Shown in pieces: positions 34,323-45,105 of a stretch of DNA of 64,000 bases. Positions within the stretch are counted from its first letter, which is position 1. The number at the start of each line of letters is the position of its first letter. Made by a program: the position numbers and the translations under genes. The notes under the pieces are model-generated. The model made no database searches. It was not told the origin of the DNA and saw only the letters and a list, made by a program, of their open reading frames with translations. The DNA is from Siphonodentalium dalli (Eukaryota > Mollusca > Scaphopoda > Gadilida > Siphonodentaliidae), in assembly GCA_032622095.1 (NCBI GenBank), contig CP136066.1, positions 114,537,319 to 114,601,318 on the forward strand, given 5' to 3'.

Positions 34323-36073
34323 TGTAACGACCAAGCCCTGGTCCTTCGCACCTGTAAGTCAGTCTAGCGAACTATATAGGAGAGAATCACACTAACTCGA
34401 AATGAGAAACGATTAAGACTTAAGAGCTATATGACAGGAATGGCGAGTGGTTGAGTGAAATAAAACAAACAACCAACGAAATAAGACAGGATCTCACACC
34501 AGCAGACTTTTACTAAGCTGAGCCTACGAAGAGCTATATACCTCCACCATAGGAACTTACATTTATCATGAAAATGAAATAAAGTTGATTATTTAATTTT
34601 AAAATAGATATTTGATTTATAACAAGAATTTTGTAGACATAGACATACAGTAAATAGAGATAAATTGTATTTTGATGATCTTTAGATAAGAATAATAATA
34701 ATGGATATTGAAATGACACATTTAAATAAATAACAAAGTGTACCAGTAAGACCAGAAAATAAGTTAAATAAATAAAGAAAAGTTTTAGAATTACACCCCA
34801 TAGATTAATAATTTTGATAATTAAATAGAAATATACCAAAGTTTCTCTAAGTTAGTTAAATTACTAAAATACTCAACTGTTTTGATTTAATATAGCACAT
34901 GATTGAAATCATAGATTTTAAAGTATGATTAAACAGCGGCATAATTTTAGTGGTGATAAATAGTTGCCAAATGTTCCCCACTGTTACAGTACAATATTTA
35001 CTTAAGAATTTAAATGACTACTTGAATTAATGAAATAAATAAAGAAACAAGCCAAAGCTATTTAATGAGAAAATTTATTTAAATAAATAAGAATCATTTT
35101 AAAGTTGTGACAGTATGTATAAAATTTAACATATTTACAAGTTTACCAATTGGATGACAAACAAATAGACAATGCAAGACAGGAAACATAAACACACACA
35201 ATTAGACAAACACCGGTGCACCCATAGCAACTTAACGTATGATATTTTATAAGGCATGAAAAGATTTAGTACTTTAATGTTTTACTAAGTTTTTGCTATA
35301 GAAGAGCATAACCGTGAATAGCTGGCTCTACTGTCAGCACAACACTAAACTGATTGGAAATAACATAAAAGTTAAATGGCACAAAAATACTAAGTTAATG
35401 AAACATGACATTTAAGTTATAAAACTGACTTAGATTAATTGCAATAGTTTAAAGAATAGGACTTTGAATTTTATGAACAAATATGAAATGAGATGAAGAT
35501 AAAAATATGAAATTTAACTTGCTTTATACCCTTAACTGAATAGGACCTACCTAATCTGCCTACTGATAATGAGAAAAGTAAAAACACCCGGTACCTATTA
35601 CAGTAATTGCAATTTAACTGGCATAAACCCTACCTATAATGACACCGGGTTGAAACCCTACCTGATGAAAGATGATTATAATGACTTGAACATGATAATT
35701 AGATGACAGAGTCCTACCCTCCCAGACAAACTGAGAACTTAACTTCATCAGAAGTCAGGCCTTCTAATGGAGTGGAATGATGCAACACAATGAATTATGT
35801 AATGATTATAAACTAGACATGATTTACTAAAAATCACTTTATTGAGTATTAAATGAATAAATACTCTGATATTTATAACAGAATAACTGGCTGGCAATTA
35901 GTGAATATGCCAAGATATCAGTACTGGCAGAAATTCAAATGAAAGCATGAAAATGTTTTACTTTGTCTAACTGAATTACTGTTAGATAAATAAAGTAAAA
36001 ACTACACTTACTATATATTTTATAAGAAATATTTAAAGGTTTATGAAACCAGAAAATATTATAATAAAACACT

Positions 36074-36188
36074 CAGGGGAAAATTCCTCCCTGTATGAAA
36101 TAGTTTAAATACACCTTCAAGAGAAAATTAACTCTCTTGGAAAACTACTTTAAGTTATAAAATAGTCAAGGGAAAATTACCTCCCTTG
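36074..36188. repeat. Three spaced short hairpins
   Basis: Three near-palindromes of one design occur at 36074-36092 (caggggaaaattcctccctg), 36118-36139 and 36167-36188. Each has the form CA(A/G)(G)(A/G)G-aaaatt-(a)CTC(C/T)CTTG, spaced 44-49 bp apart. Stem bases change on both sides together (gaga/tctc versus ggga/tccc). Confidence 0.6.
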
Positions 36189-36594
36189 AAAAAACATAAT
36201 ATATACCTAAATACTTAGACCATACTACCGTGTTGAAAATAGCCATTCCCTGGGTAAAATAAAATATTTCTGATGGAAATGTCTACAAGGGCTTAGAACA
36301 ATTTATTCCACATGCATCCCAAATCAGAGCTTCCTTTAAGTAGGATTTCCCTGTGAGTGGCTCACTTTAAGAATTTTCCATCAGACCGCACAAATACTAG
36401 CTATAACTTTAAATAATAAGAAAGCCTACAATGAAACTTAGAAAAATACAAACTAAAGATGAAAATAAAAAGAATTTAAAATACTAAATAAGACTATCCC
36501 ATCCCAATAGGAAATCTCTAGCGTATAGAATACACACAGAATTTCCTAAATTTTAATTAAACTTTATGGCGCTCTATTTGACCTTATGTCGGGG

Positions 36595-36602
36595 CTTATA
36601 TA
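36595..36602 (-). promoter_or_regulatory. Candidate TATA box (U3 of the possible LTR)
   Basis: TATATAAG on the minus strand, in GC-richer surroundings (GCCCCGACATAAGG follows). It lies ~520 bp from the inferred LTR start and ahead of the AT-rich leader. This fits a retrotransposon promoter, by position and sequence only. Confidence 0.4.
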
Positions 36603-37118
36603 CTATTTTGAATCGGCCAACCAATGAAATTGCTTAAAACCGGTTCCACCGGCGAAAGCTCTGCCGGACACTGCCGAATCGGCCATTGACCATTTGCTGG
36701 CACCGCCCTTATCGCTAGACGGAGTTACTAAATTTCATTGCGAAGTAATTTAAATTTGCAATTAATAGAGATTAATAATATTGCAATGATGCAAGAAAAA
36801 TGTGAGCAATATAACAAATTTGATTTGTGAGCAAAAATAAATTTTACGCAAAGAGAACATTCCCACGATGCACATGGCGACAGAATGGCTGCGCCCATGA
36901 AATGAAAACATTGACAGTTGAAAAGCGACAAATGCTATGAACTGCGTAAATTCTATGAATTATATGTTGATATAATTAATCGGAATAAATACAAAGCATG
37001 ATTGATGTGATTAGCTTTTATACGGATGTGTATTTTGTGAGGTAATGAATTAAATAATTTTTGCATTGAAATTTCCCATGTAAACAAATAGATGTGAATA
37101 TAAAAGCCGATTATTACA

Positions 37119-37131
37119 ACTACCCCTTCCT
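37119..37131 (-). other. Candidate polypurine tract
   Basis: The minus-strand sequence TAGGAAGGGGTAGT directly precedes the inferred LTR start TGTAAT, the expected place for the primer of plus-strand DNA synthesis in an LTR retrotransposon. Confidence 0.45.
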
Positions 37132-37139
37132 ACAAAAGG

Positions 37140-38140
37140 TTTGTGCCCACGCAAAATATCACCCATAACAAAACAAATTACACACAAAGACTATTACAAC
37201 ATGTTCATTGAATGCGAACGATATCTTTTGGTCTTCTCAACACAAATTTCTTTAATAACCTGGACATGCTGCTTGCCTTCTTTCTTCGTACCACTCTTCT
37301 TCTGGGTTCGTCCCCCAACACCTTACACCTACGACTTATGGATATTGTCATCGTCGTCAGAGCTTAACACTCTACTCCGTTTCTTCTCCAACTCTTTCCT
37401 TAATACCGCACACTCAGTGCAACTAACTGAATGTGACGTTTTAGTAGACACATTCTTGGCACTTGGGCATGTTTGCACTGACCTGTCGGTCACCTGAACA
37501 GGTACCGTTTGACATTCTTTTTTGACACTGACATGGATTCAAATTTACTGGTCACCTCATTTATATCAGGGACTATAAAAGTTACGGGATCGTTTAAAAA
37601 CATTGGCCAAGGGTCATCCACATCCAACTCGATGACATCCGATATGGTGGCTGATGGTGGTGTGCTGGTATTAAGTGTGTTCCGTTTGTGGTGGTATGCT
37701 AGCTGCCGCTGATGGCGCTATGCCCACGGCTGAGTAAATAGCACTTGGTACCGGCGATGTTGGCTCTACAACAACAGATGCTACTGATGGGGCCCGTGGA
37801 GAATTGCCAGCTCGTTCTGCCCATTCTTTTTTACTTACGATTTTTGTCCCACGGTAGAAATCTCGGCCCTCTACTGGTACCGTAAAATTGGGATTGTTCA
37901 TTATGTAATCCTCATCCCTGACTGCAGGGTTTAAAGTAATCATGCGGGCCAATTTTTCTGTGTGCCCATATGATGACGGGTCTGACTCATGTCTGTCTGC
38001 TGCTTGGTGGCGAAGCTGCACAGGCGGCACGAAAGTGCTTCGATACGATGTGAGAAACAACATTACGGCGCTCACCTTTGTAGGGTCACCTACAACACTG
38101 GTAGAAATAACCTCTCTTTGAATGAGATGGCATGATTTAT
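37140..38140 (-). pseudogene. Extra reading frame downstream of gypsy pol (ORF3 candidate)
   Basis: A 162-codon frame (38159 to 37671) has protein-like composition: HLIQREVISTSVVGDPTKVS, FVPPVQLRHQAADRHE, DEDYIMNNPNFTVP and GRDFYRGTKIVSKKEWAER, then a Pro/Ser/Ala-rich tail. After a frame change similar composition continues with acidic and Cys-containing pieces (TKTSHSVSCTECAVLRKELE, SSDDDD) toward 37140. No membrane segment or known motif is seen, so it does not look like an envelope protein. A strong splice acceptor (TTTGTATTGTTTGTTTTCAG, ending at 38141) precedes it, which suggests expression from a spliced RNA. Its position between integrase and polypurine tract ties it to the gypsy element. 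Function is unknown. Confidence 0.5.
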
Positions 38141-38160
38141 CTGAAAACAAACAATACAAA
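38141..38160 (-). promoter_or_regulatory. Candidate splice acceptor for ORF3
   Basis: TTTGTATTGTTTGTTTTCAG on the minus strand is a pyrimidine-rich tract ending in CAG, immediately upstream of the protein-like part of ORF3. Confidence 0.4.
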
Positions 38161-38229
38161 TGTTTCCCCTTCCCTACTTTATGTGGTGGCCTTTTTAAGT
38201 GCTACTTTAACCCATTTTGGTACATTTTC

Positions 38230-38688
38230 CCCTTGATAGAGCTTTAATTTATTGACATTTGACAACTTTCGTTTTTCCCTAAGAATCAAGTTGTAAAATA
38301 TAGTTCAAGTCAGAAATCTGTTTAATCACTACAAATGAACCCTGATAGGTTGGAGTTTTGGAGATATGCCTACCTGCCGGTTTAGATTCCAATACCAAAC
38401 GAGATCACCCACTTGGAATTTAATAAATCCAGCATTGAGGTCATAAGTTTCCTTTTGCCTTATACTAGCCTTGGATAAGTGCTGACGACCTACTTCGTGT
38501 GCTTTAGTCAATTTGGACTTAAGAAGTTCAACATACTCCCCATAAGTTTCAAAAGGTGGTTGCATACTTTTAGACCCAACTTGGAACATTACTTCCGATA
38601 GTAATTTCACTTCATGACCCAACATCAATAAGTTTGGAGTGAGACCTTGATCCGAATGTAGGTTTTGGCAAATTCCAAACCTGGCTAA
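38230..38688 (-). pseudogene. Gypsy integrase, C-terminal part
   Basis: This part resumes directly after the pogo insertion with LARFGICQNLHSDQG, which carries the second catalytic Asp. It then jumps straight to LTPNLLMLGHEVK, FQVGSKSMQPPFETY and the C-terminal FQVGDLVWYWN box. The ~100+ residues normally lying between HSDQG and the TPN-LMLG motif, including the catalytic Glu, are missing. The copy therefore carried an inactivating deletion. Stops follow near 38330. Confidence 0.75.
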
Positions 38689-38699
38689 TAGGATAAAGT

Positions 38700-39430
38700 A
38701 TGGTACATTCGGACACCTTACGCGTTTTTGTTAGAGAACGATTCGCTCGTTGGCTGTTAAATTGCTGCCAATTCCACACAGGGTGTACTGGAGCTGTATT
38801 ATCGGAACAGTTTCAAGTCATTAATTTCATGTTTGGAGTCAGGAAAGCTATCGATACCTCTGTTAGAGGTGTGTTTGGTGCAAGGGTGGTATGTGCACTC
38901 GGATGGAGTCAGGTACGTTGGGACAGCCAGTGGGGAAAGTTCGGACGCATCGCACATGTGCTAATAAAACAGCATCACATGGGGATAAATTGAAAATAAT
39001 GGTGTCACCTGACTCAGTTATGACTGTCCCATGCTTGCATTGTATGTCAACACAAAAACGTGTCATTCCTCGATGTTCACTTGTTATACCTGAGCGTTAC
39101 CTGGGGAAGGGCTTTTAATCAAGATATGTCGTAACACGTGTATTAAATGTGTATTAAATATATGTGCATGAATGTATTATTTGACCCAGAATTATATTTG
39201 ATCCATAAACTTCAGAAGGATTTCATCCCGGAATGTTTTCAAAACAGAATCAGTATAATACCTATATATACGCGGACATGCGCCGATTTTGATAGTTTAA
39301 ATGTAAGCAGTGCGCTGTTCCTGTGACACTCGTAAATATGTTAATACTCACATGCAGGTGCCTAATAATAGTGATGGTGGTGATTTGGTCTGAAATTAAT
39401 AATAGTGATGGCAATTTCACGCTAAACAAT
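38700..39430. other. Left non-coding part of the pogo-like element
   Basis: Frames are open on both strands near 38863-39118 without any family motif. The sequence GGTACATTCGGACACC (38702-38717) is the inner part of the terminal repeat. Confidence 0.4.
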
Positions 39431-40139
39431 TAATGTATATGTCTGAATGACAAATAGTGTATATTTGTCCTCTATAGACTCGAAAACGGCTAGGGCTCAA
39501 ACTTCCCATATAAGGGTAAAAACCACGGGAATGGTCGTCGCGGTGTTTTGGAGAAGCTCCGAGTCCCCGTTCTTCACTCGCAGTCACAAAAACGGCACTG
39601 TGGGATTAATCGCGTGGATAGTTAAAGAGCGTTCGTAACCGCAGTGTCGTTGATAAAGAGCGTCTATATACACGACGAGTATAAATACGGCTCCATTGAC
39701 CGTCTCGAGACGAAATTTCGTACTTAATGGTTCCAATGAACGGGGGAGATTTTTATCGGGTCAGTTTTTCCGCGCGAGGTGACCTTCACCTTGAAACGGG
39801 TACCCACAAATGATATTTATGTGTGTGTCCTTTATAGACTCGACCCGATTGAGCTCAAACTTGCTACCTACGGGAAGTGTCATGGACGGGTTAAATTGTG
39901 ACCCTGACCTTGAAAATGATCAATTCAAGGCCAAATCTGGTAAAATTGAAATACCAAAAATTAAAAAATTAAAAAGGCACAATTAACTCATTGAAAAAAA
40001 AAAATTTAATTAAAAAAATGTATTAAAAAAGCCAGTAAATTAAAAAGCCACAATTAACTCATTGAAATATTTTTTTTAAATTAAATTATAAAATTTCATG
40101 TTTCTGACGATTGCTGCCAGTGGCGGGATAACCTGCTAG
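39430..40139 (+). mobile_element. Helitron-like segment inside the pogo-like element
   Basis: The segment has the body type of the other Helitrons here ('tatagactcgaaaacggctagggctcaaact', 'gaccctgaccttgaaaatgatcaattcaaggccaaatc'). It ends 'gctgccagtggcgggataacctgCTAG' at 40139, followed by T. The terminal hairpin is weaker than in the other copies and no clear TC start was found. Two AAAGAGCG motifs lie within it (39624, 39655). Confidence 0.4.
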
Positions 40140-40189
40140 TATACTATAAAGGCCCTGCACAGTATGAATAAATTAATTTTTGCATAACT

Positions 40190-41930
40190 TTGAAGATTTC
40201 TTCGATTTAATTTCCTCTTTCTGTCTCCTTTTCTCTTGTCTTACCACATTTCTTTCCCTTAATTGTGATTTCCTTCCTTCCTTTCCATCTCTTCTCCTGC
40301 ATTACTTGCTCACTCGTCAACAAACGATGACATGTGAGCTTCCGTTTCAAATTCTTTGGCGATTTGTTGGGCTTGGGGGACGGAATTTCAAACAGTGGGG
40401 CCAGATCAGAATTCCATATTGTGGACCAGCATTCTTCAACTTCTGCCGGAACTGTGGTGTTTTGCAGAGAGGTGGATATTTCTTGCAGAACCAGTTGATC
40501 TTCAGAAGTTATCGCTTCAACACTTTGTAACTTGGCGTCGTGGTTCTGTATTTCTACATGTCCAAGAAGATTTCCCTGTTAATCGATTAGTTCTGTTGTT
40601 GACGAGTCATCTGTCTCACCTCTCTCGATTAGTTCTGTTGTTGATTTCGATGTTGTACACGGGGACGAGTCAGCTGTCGCGTCAGCTCTCTCATCAATAA
40701 CATTGCAATTCCCTCCCAAGAGCCACTGAAGTGGATGCTCAGTAGGCTCAGTAGGCTTATTGTGTGCATGAGGCATGTCAAACGGTACAGACGGAGCAAA
40801 TGCAGAAGCCGGAATAGATGTTGGTGACTATCCCACAGGCCTCGAATCCAGCAACTATATTTGTTCTTTTGAATGCCAAATTATACGACGAATTCAATAA
40901 ACTAGGAAATTTCTCCTTCGTCACCATTGCGGTAATCCAACTGGCCATGTACTCCGAGCAAACGGAGTTATAAGCTGACTGGTGGGGAGCAAATACACAC
41001 CTATCGAGGGGACATAGATAGTGTTTTGTGTGTGGTGGAAATGCTAACACGTGAATACTGTTTGAAAGAGCGGCCTCAATCAACCCCAGTGTTTCATGAG
41101 AGCTGTGATTATCAAGTATTAGTAACTGGGGTCTTTCGGGACCACAGTGCTTGAGGAACACTTCCTCAAACCATTGGCCGCCCATCTGGTCGTCCATCCA
41201 GACATTTTGCTGAGCGGACCACAGTGCTCCCTGTGGTCCTTCATGATTATTGCCCCAGTAGATTTACCATTAACAATTATAAGGGGAGGGATCTTCGATC
41301 CAGTAGCACTGATGCATGGTAGAACAGTTACAGTTTCTTTTGAAGTCCTACCAGGGTTGACCTTTGAACATTTTCGGGCGATAACTTTCGATGGAGTATG
41401 CTCCATGCTCATACTTGTCTCGTCCATATGGCATGGTGATGTGTTTTAGTTGCATAGTCTTTAAGGTCCTGAAAGTATTTCCCAACAAACGTTGGGTTCA
41501 TCCATCTAGCTCGTGTGGTAGTGAGACCTTCAGGTTTTCTTATTGCTATTTCAGGGTGGCGCCGCCGTATACCAGCCCACCAGGCTTTACCTGGCACCCC
41601 CTTCGTAAAATTGTTCTTTAATTGCAGTGTCTTGCAAACATTTGCAGCTCGAGATATAAAGGTTTTTTTGGACATCCCGAATCCCCTGTAAGCCATTTCG
41701 ATGGTTTTCGTGACCATCTCCTTTTCCATCGATGCAGGGATTATCGTGTCTTTCCCCGGTCTTGTCTCTGGTGCGAATCTCCCACAAGCCCTATCGCCTA
41801 ATATCGCCCTGGGGACACCAAACTTCTTGGCAGTATTCCTGATCGATGCACCGTTCCTCACGGATTCAACAGCATCTAACATGTTTTGCTTCGGATACGT
41901 TGAATTTATATGCTTAAATGTTCTCGGCAT
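40190..41930 (-). pseudogene. pogo/Tigger-like transposase (DDE_1, CENP-B-type), broken
   Basis: This gene encoded the cut-and-paste transposase of the surrounding element. The start MPRTF (41930) is preferred over an upstream ATG because it matches the family N-terminus. Domains: Psq-type helix-turn-helix (MLDAVESVRNGASIRNTAKK), then a CENP-B-type HTH (KAWWAGIRRRHPEIAIRKPE), then DDE_1. The three acidic residues are visible in MDETSMS, LLILDNHSSH and FPPHTKHYLCPLD. The C-terminal tail runs on to RLLTSEQVMQEKRWK (~40300). The frame changes near 41420, 41190 and again before 40776, so no full protein is made from this copy. All catalytic residues are preserved, which suggests decay is fairly recent. 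Confidence 0.85.
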
Positions 41931-41945
41931 TGTGATGGTATACAC

Positions 41946-43200
41946 AGCTAAGAATTTTGTTAAGTGGAAATGTTCAATACATTTTTGTTTAGCTAGGGGG
42001 TTATTCTATAGTTTATCAGTCGCTATAAGCCATATCACAACATCGCCAGCTTCGATGGCGGAGGAAAGGAAAGACCACATAGAGGGTTATATTCACTATT
42101 ATAAAACGCAATTGAACAGATCGACGAACACCACCAACCCCGATAAGCAACTGACAAATTTGTTCAGATACACGAATTAGGTTGCAATCCCTTTGCGTGG
42201 ATCATTGGGATTCGAGGTTCGATATTCGGCATATGACAGTGTGATATGATGTGCTGTGATATACCTTACTGACTGGACCACCAGGAGGGGGGGGGGTCAT
42301 ATAAATGAATAAATAATGGTTTATTTTAAGTGTATACGATATGATCGGTTGAATGAATTGCTCGAGAATGATGTCATCTTTTGAATTTGCAGTGCGTGTG
42401 GTAAGAAGTTAGAATTACAAGCATGGAGATATAAGAAAGTATCTTTTATTTCTCTACAGATTTCCAATGTTTTTTCGTTGTACGCTATCAAGTATGTACG
42501 TTGTTCACATAACAAGGCTTTGACATGAAATGCCAGGCTGTTATCCTCCCATTCCCAGGTCAATTCACTCAATATGATGATTAAATCCATCAACAAGTTC
42601 TTATATAAACTGCACCGTGTTGCCAATGCGTACATCCGCTCGCATAGCAGAGTCACAAGATGGTCACAGTCAAAGACCCACTCCTTGAAGATCAGTGAGA
42701 CGAATGAGCACAGTCTCTAGTTCTATGTCATGTCGCATCCAAATTTCTCTATTGGCCAAGCTTGAAATAAATGCCATTTTGATATCTATTACCATTGGTC
42801 AAGGAAGGGTATCAACAAGACGTCGCATACCATGTTTATAAAGAGAAGAGCTATCAAGAAACAGGATTCCCCCGACGCCGGGTCTACGATCCCACGAGGG
42901 GGGGGGCTATAGCTACCGGGCTGACAATTGCAGATCTCCCTGACATATTACGTTTTCCCTCTTTGGTCCCATAATTCTCCCAGAAAAAGTATTATGTATC
43001 GTAACCATATATACATACATGTACTATACATCATGTGCATATACTACTATATAAAGTATAAACACGTACCGTATAGTACCTACCCCATCCAGACATATCG
43101 ATTCTGACCAGACCACAGCTGGAAACTGCTGAACTGGTGTTTATTAGAGGAAAGAGCAGGTATTTTTCGTTGGCACCAGATGGGTTAATAAACTAGAACA
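41946..43200. other. 5' non-coding part of the pogo-like element
   Basis: The 111-codon minus-strand frame at 42321-42656 has no known motif. G-runs occur at 42286-42295 and 42899-42907. The plus-strand frame at 41701-42180 is largely antisense to the transposase. Confidence 0.4.
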
Positions 43201-43202
43201 CA

Positions 43203-43255
43203 TGTCCGAATGTACCGGGCAAGGTTTATGGTGGGGGAGGGTACCTTCGGACACC
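43203..43255. repeat. Internal copies of the pogo-like terminal motif
   Basis: TGTCCGAATGTACC (43203-43216) and GGTACCTTCGGACACC (43240-43255) repeat, in inverted orientation, the core of the element's terminal repeats (38702-38717 and 43634-43647). They could be subterminal transposase-binding sites or the junction of two related elements. Confidence 0.6.
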
Positions 43256-43660
43256 ATCATTTTTATTAAAATATTACCACAAAATAACTTTAATCGAGAA
43301 AAAACATCGTGATAACAGAACATCGAATCGTCTTTTTCATAAAATATAGTTTCGGTTGAAATCCGCCAAAAATACTCGGAGCCCTCTCGGAAATAGGTCA
43401 ATGAATAATTAATGTAAATTTTCCCAAATAAGAATTTTCGCGGGTGTTTCCGCCACATCACTAGCCTCTCCTAACCAATCGCCTGTCTTGACATACGTCA
43501 AAGATGTAAACACGGCGAAGTGACCAATCGATGATAATTTATCAAAGCTGTATTATTTTGTATTAACCCACTTGCTGTCGATAATTTAATAGAAGAATTT
43601 TCCGGATAACTGGACTGTCAGAACGTACCCCACTGTCCGAAGGTACCGTACTTTACCCTA

Positions 43661-44240
43661 CTTCATTTAATATTTGTTCAGCACATGTGACTGCAGATTG
43701 ATCAGGTACCGGTAACACTTCAATCCACTTTGTGAAAGCATCTACCACTAACAGAATGAATGTATTTCCCCTTGGGATCCGTGGTAATGGCCCCAAAATA
43801 TCAGTAGACAAACGACCTAAAGGGGCTCCCACTTGCATTTCCCCTAATGGTGCCCTATGTGTTTTAATTGGAGGTTTAAGGGATGCACATGAGTCACAAA
43901 TAAATATCCAATGAGTAATATCAACTCTAAGTTCAAACCAATAATAATGTTGCAATGTTTCCTGAATAATTTTCTTAGTACCCGAGTGTCCTGACATCAG
44001 AGAATTATGCATTTGGAACATAATTTCATGACGCAGTGACTTTGGGACTATGAGTTGCAGAGAACTTTCCGTCCCATTGAACTTATAAAATTTCTTTAAA
44101 AGTAAACCTTCGTGGACTTCTAAAGAATCCCAATTCAACCAATAATGCCTTGTGTCAGGGCTAACCCCAACAACGTCAGAATGGTAAGGCTTCACATCCT
44201 TAATTTTAGCTGACAAGATTGGCGATATATTTGTATCCGC
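43661..44240 (-). pseudogene. Gypsy integrase, N-terminal part and start of the catalytic core
   Basis: Pieces in order: LEVHEGLLLKKFYKFNGTE, the zinc-binding HHCC region (HNSLMSGHSGTKK with ICDSCASLK further on), LSTDILGPLPRIPRGN with the first catalytic Asp, LLVVDAFTKWIEVLPVPD and TCAEQILNEV. It is cut at 43660 by the pogo-like element and continues at 38688. The frame is open over most of this part, so this section is better preserved than RT. Confidence 0.8.
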
Positions 44241-44517
44241 CATTTGGAGTTTCAGGTAATTGACTTTGTGGCTTGGCGTATTGTGAATTGGATTGAGAGA
44301 CATTTTGATAATTAGACTGAGAAACAGAATCTGAATTTGGAGAACTTTTCCCAGAAGCAGACCTAGTCTGAACTGCCCTGATAATTGGATCATTGTGTCC
44401 AGGGTCTAGTTCTTTAGTTGGTAATGCTACAATCTCACTATCTACCCATTTACTTGATATATCGACCGCTCGTGTGTGGCACTTTTTACAAGGCCCACAT
44501 CTCAATGGTTCTGACAT
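44206..44517 (-). pseudogene. Gypsy pol linker between RNase H and integrase
   Basis: A 103-codon frame with CGPCKKC, AVQTRSASGKSSPN and a Ser/Gln/Asn-rich stretch (SQSNYQNVSQSNSQYAKPQS). It lies between RNase H and the integrase zinc finger, where gypsy elements often carry a low-complexity linker. Part of the same polyprotein, in a shifted frame. Confidence 0.6.
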
Positions 44518-44556
44518 GTCTTCTTTCGAACAATCACAATCAAATGGATTTTCACA

Positions 44557-44990
44557 TCATGACATAGCGTCCGCATTATTGTGAGATTTATCTTTACGAT
44601 AAATAATTGAGAAGTCATAACTTGATAACATTTCAATCCACCTTGCAACTCGACCTTTAGGTTCCTTTAAACTGAAAAGCCACACTAAAGCTTGATGATC
44701 TGACCTATCTTCAAAATTTCGACCCAACAGATACTGACAAAAATATACTATGAAATAGCGCAATGCGAGGAGCTCACGGTCGGTGACGCAATAATAGGTT
44801 TCAGCACGATTCAGAGTTCGACTTGCGTATGCTATGACCCTTTCCCCACCATTTTGGACTTGACTAAGCACAGCGCCGTTAAAAATATATGAGGCATCTG
44901 TGCCTAAAATGTATTTGCTTTCATCTAAAGGTTATGCATTTATATTTGGACTTACAAGTGTTTGTTTCAAAGTTTCAAAAGCTGCCTGAT
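44557..44990 (-). pseudogene. Gypsy RNase H
   Basis: This domain degrades the RNA strand during reverse transcription. The residues expected at the active site are visible: TDAS (first Asp), DRELLALRYF (Glu), SDHQALVWLF (Asp), and NNADAMS near the end. GERVIAYASRTLNRAETYYC and GRVARWIEMLSSYDFSI are typical gypsy RNase H sequence. The frame is open from 44871 to 44557 with a break before TDAS. Confidence 0.8.
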
Positions 44991-45105
44991 ATTTATCTGA
45001 CCACACAGTCTTTGCTCTTCCGGGGAAGCTCAGTTAAAGGTTTAGCAATTTCAGAAAAACCTCTAATAAATCTTCGACAGTACAAAGCTAGACCTAGGAT
45101 CTGCT

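Larger units (their letters stand above)
34323..37118 (-). repeat. Possible 3' LTR of the minus-strand gypsy element
   Basis: On the minus strand the stretch begins TGTAATAATCGG, just after a purine-rich tract (AGGAAGGGGTAG), and ends GGTCGTTACA. These are TG...CA ends with an inverted TGTAA/TTACA. A TATATAAG box (36595-36602) lies ~520 bp inside, as expected for a U3 promoter. At 2,796 bp this would be an unusually long LTR, and no second copy exists in the window to prove it. A shorter LTR with a nested AT-rich insertion is an alternative. Confidence 0.4.
38691..43658 (-). mobile_element. pogo/Tigger-like DNA transposon inserted in the gypsy integrase
   Basis: The ends are inverted repeats of 25 bp with three mismatches: left GGATAAAGTATGGTACATTC..., right (reverse complement) GGGTAAAGTACGGTACCTTC..., both continuing GGACA. 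TA is duplicated at both sides (38689-38690, 43659-43660). Removing the element and one TA leaves the integrase frame continuous across the junction, proving the insertion point. The element carries a broken transposase on the minus strand, a Helitron-like tail (to 40139) and non-coding flanks. Confidence 0.85.

Noticed and set aside
41701-42180. 159-codon plus-strand frame
   Set aside because: Mostly antisense to the pogo-like transposase, whose domains on the minus strand are clear.
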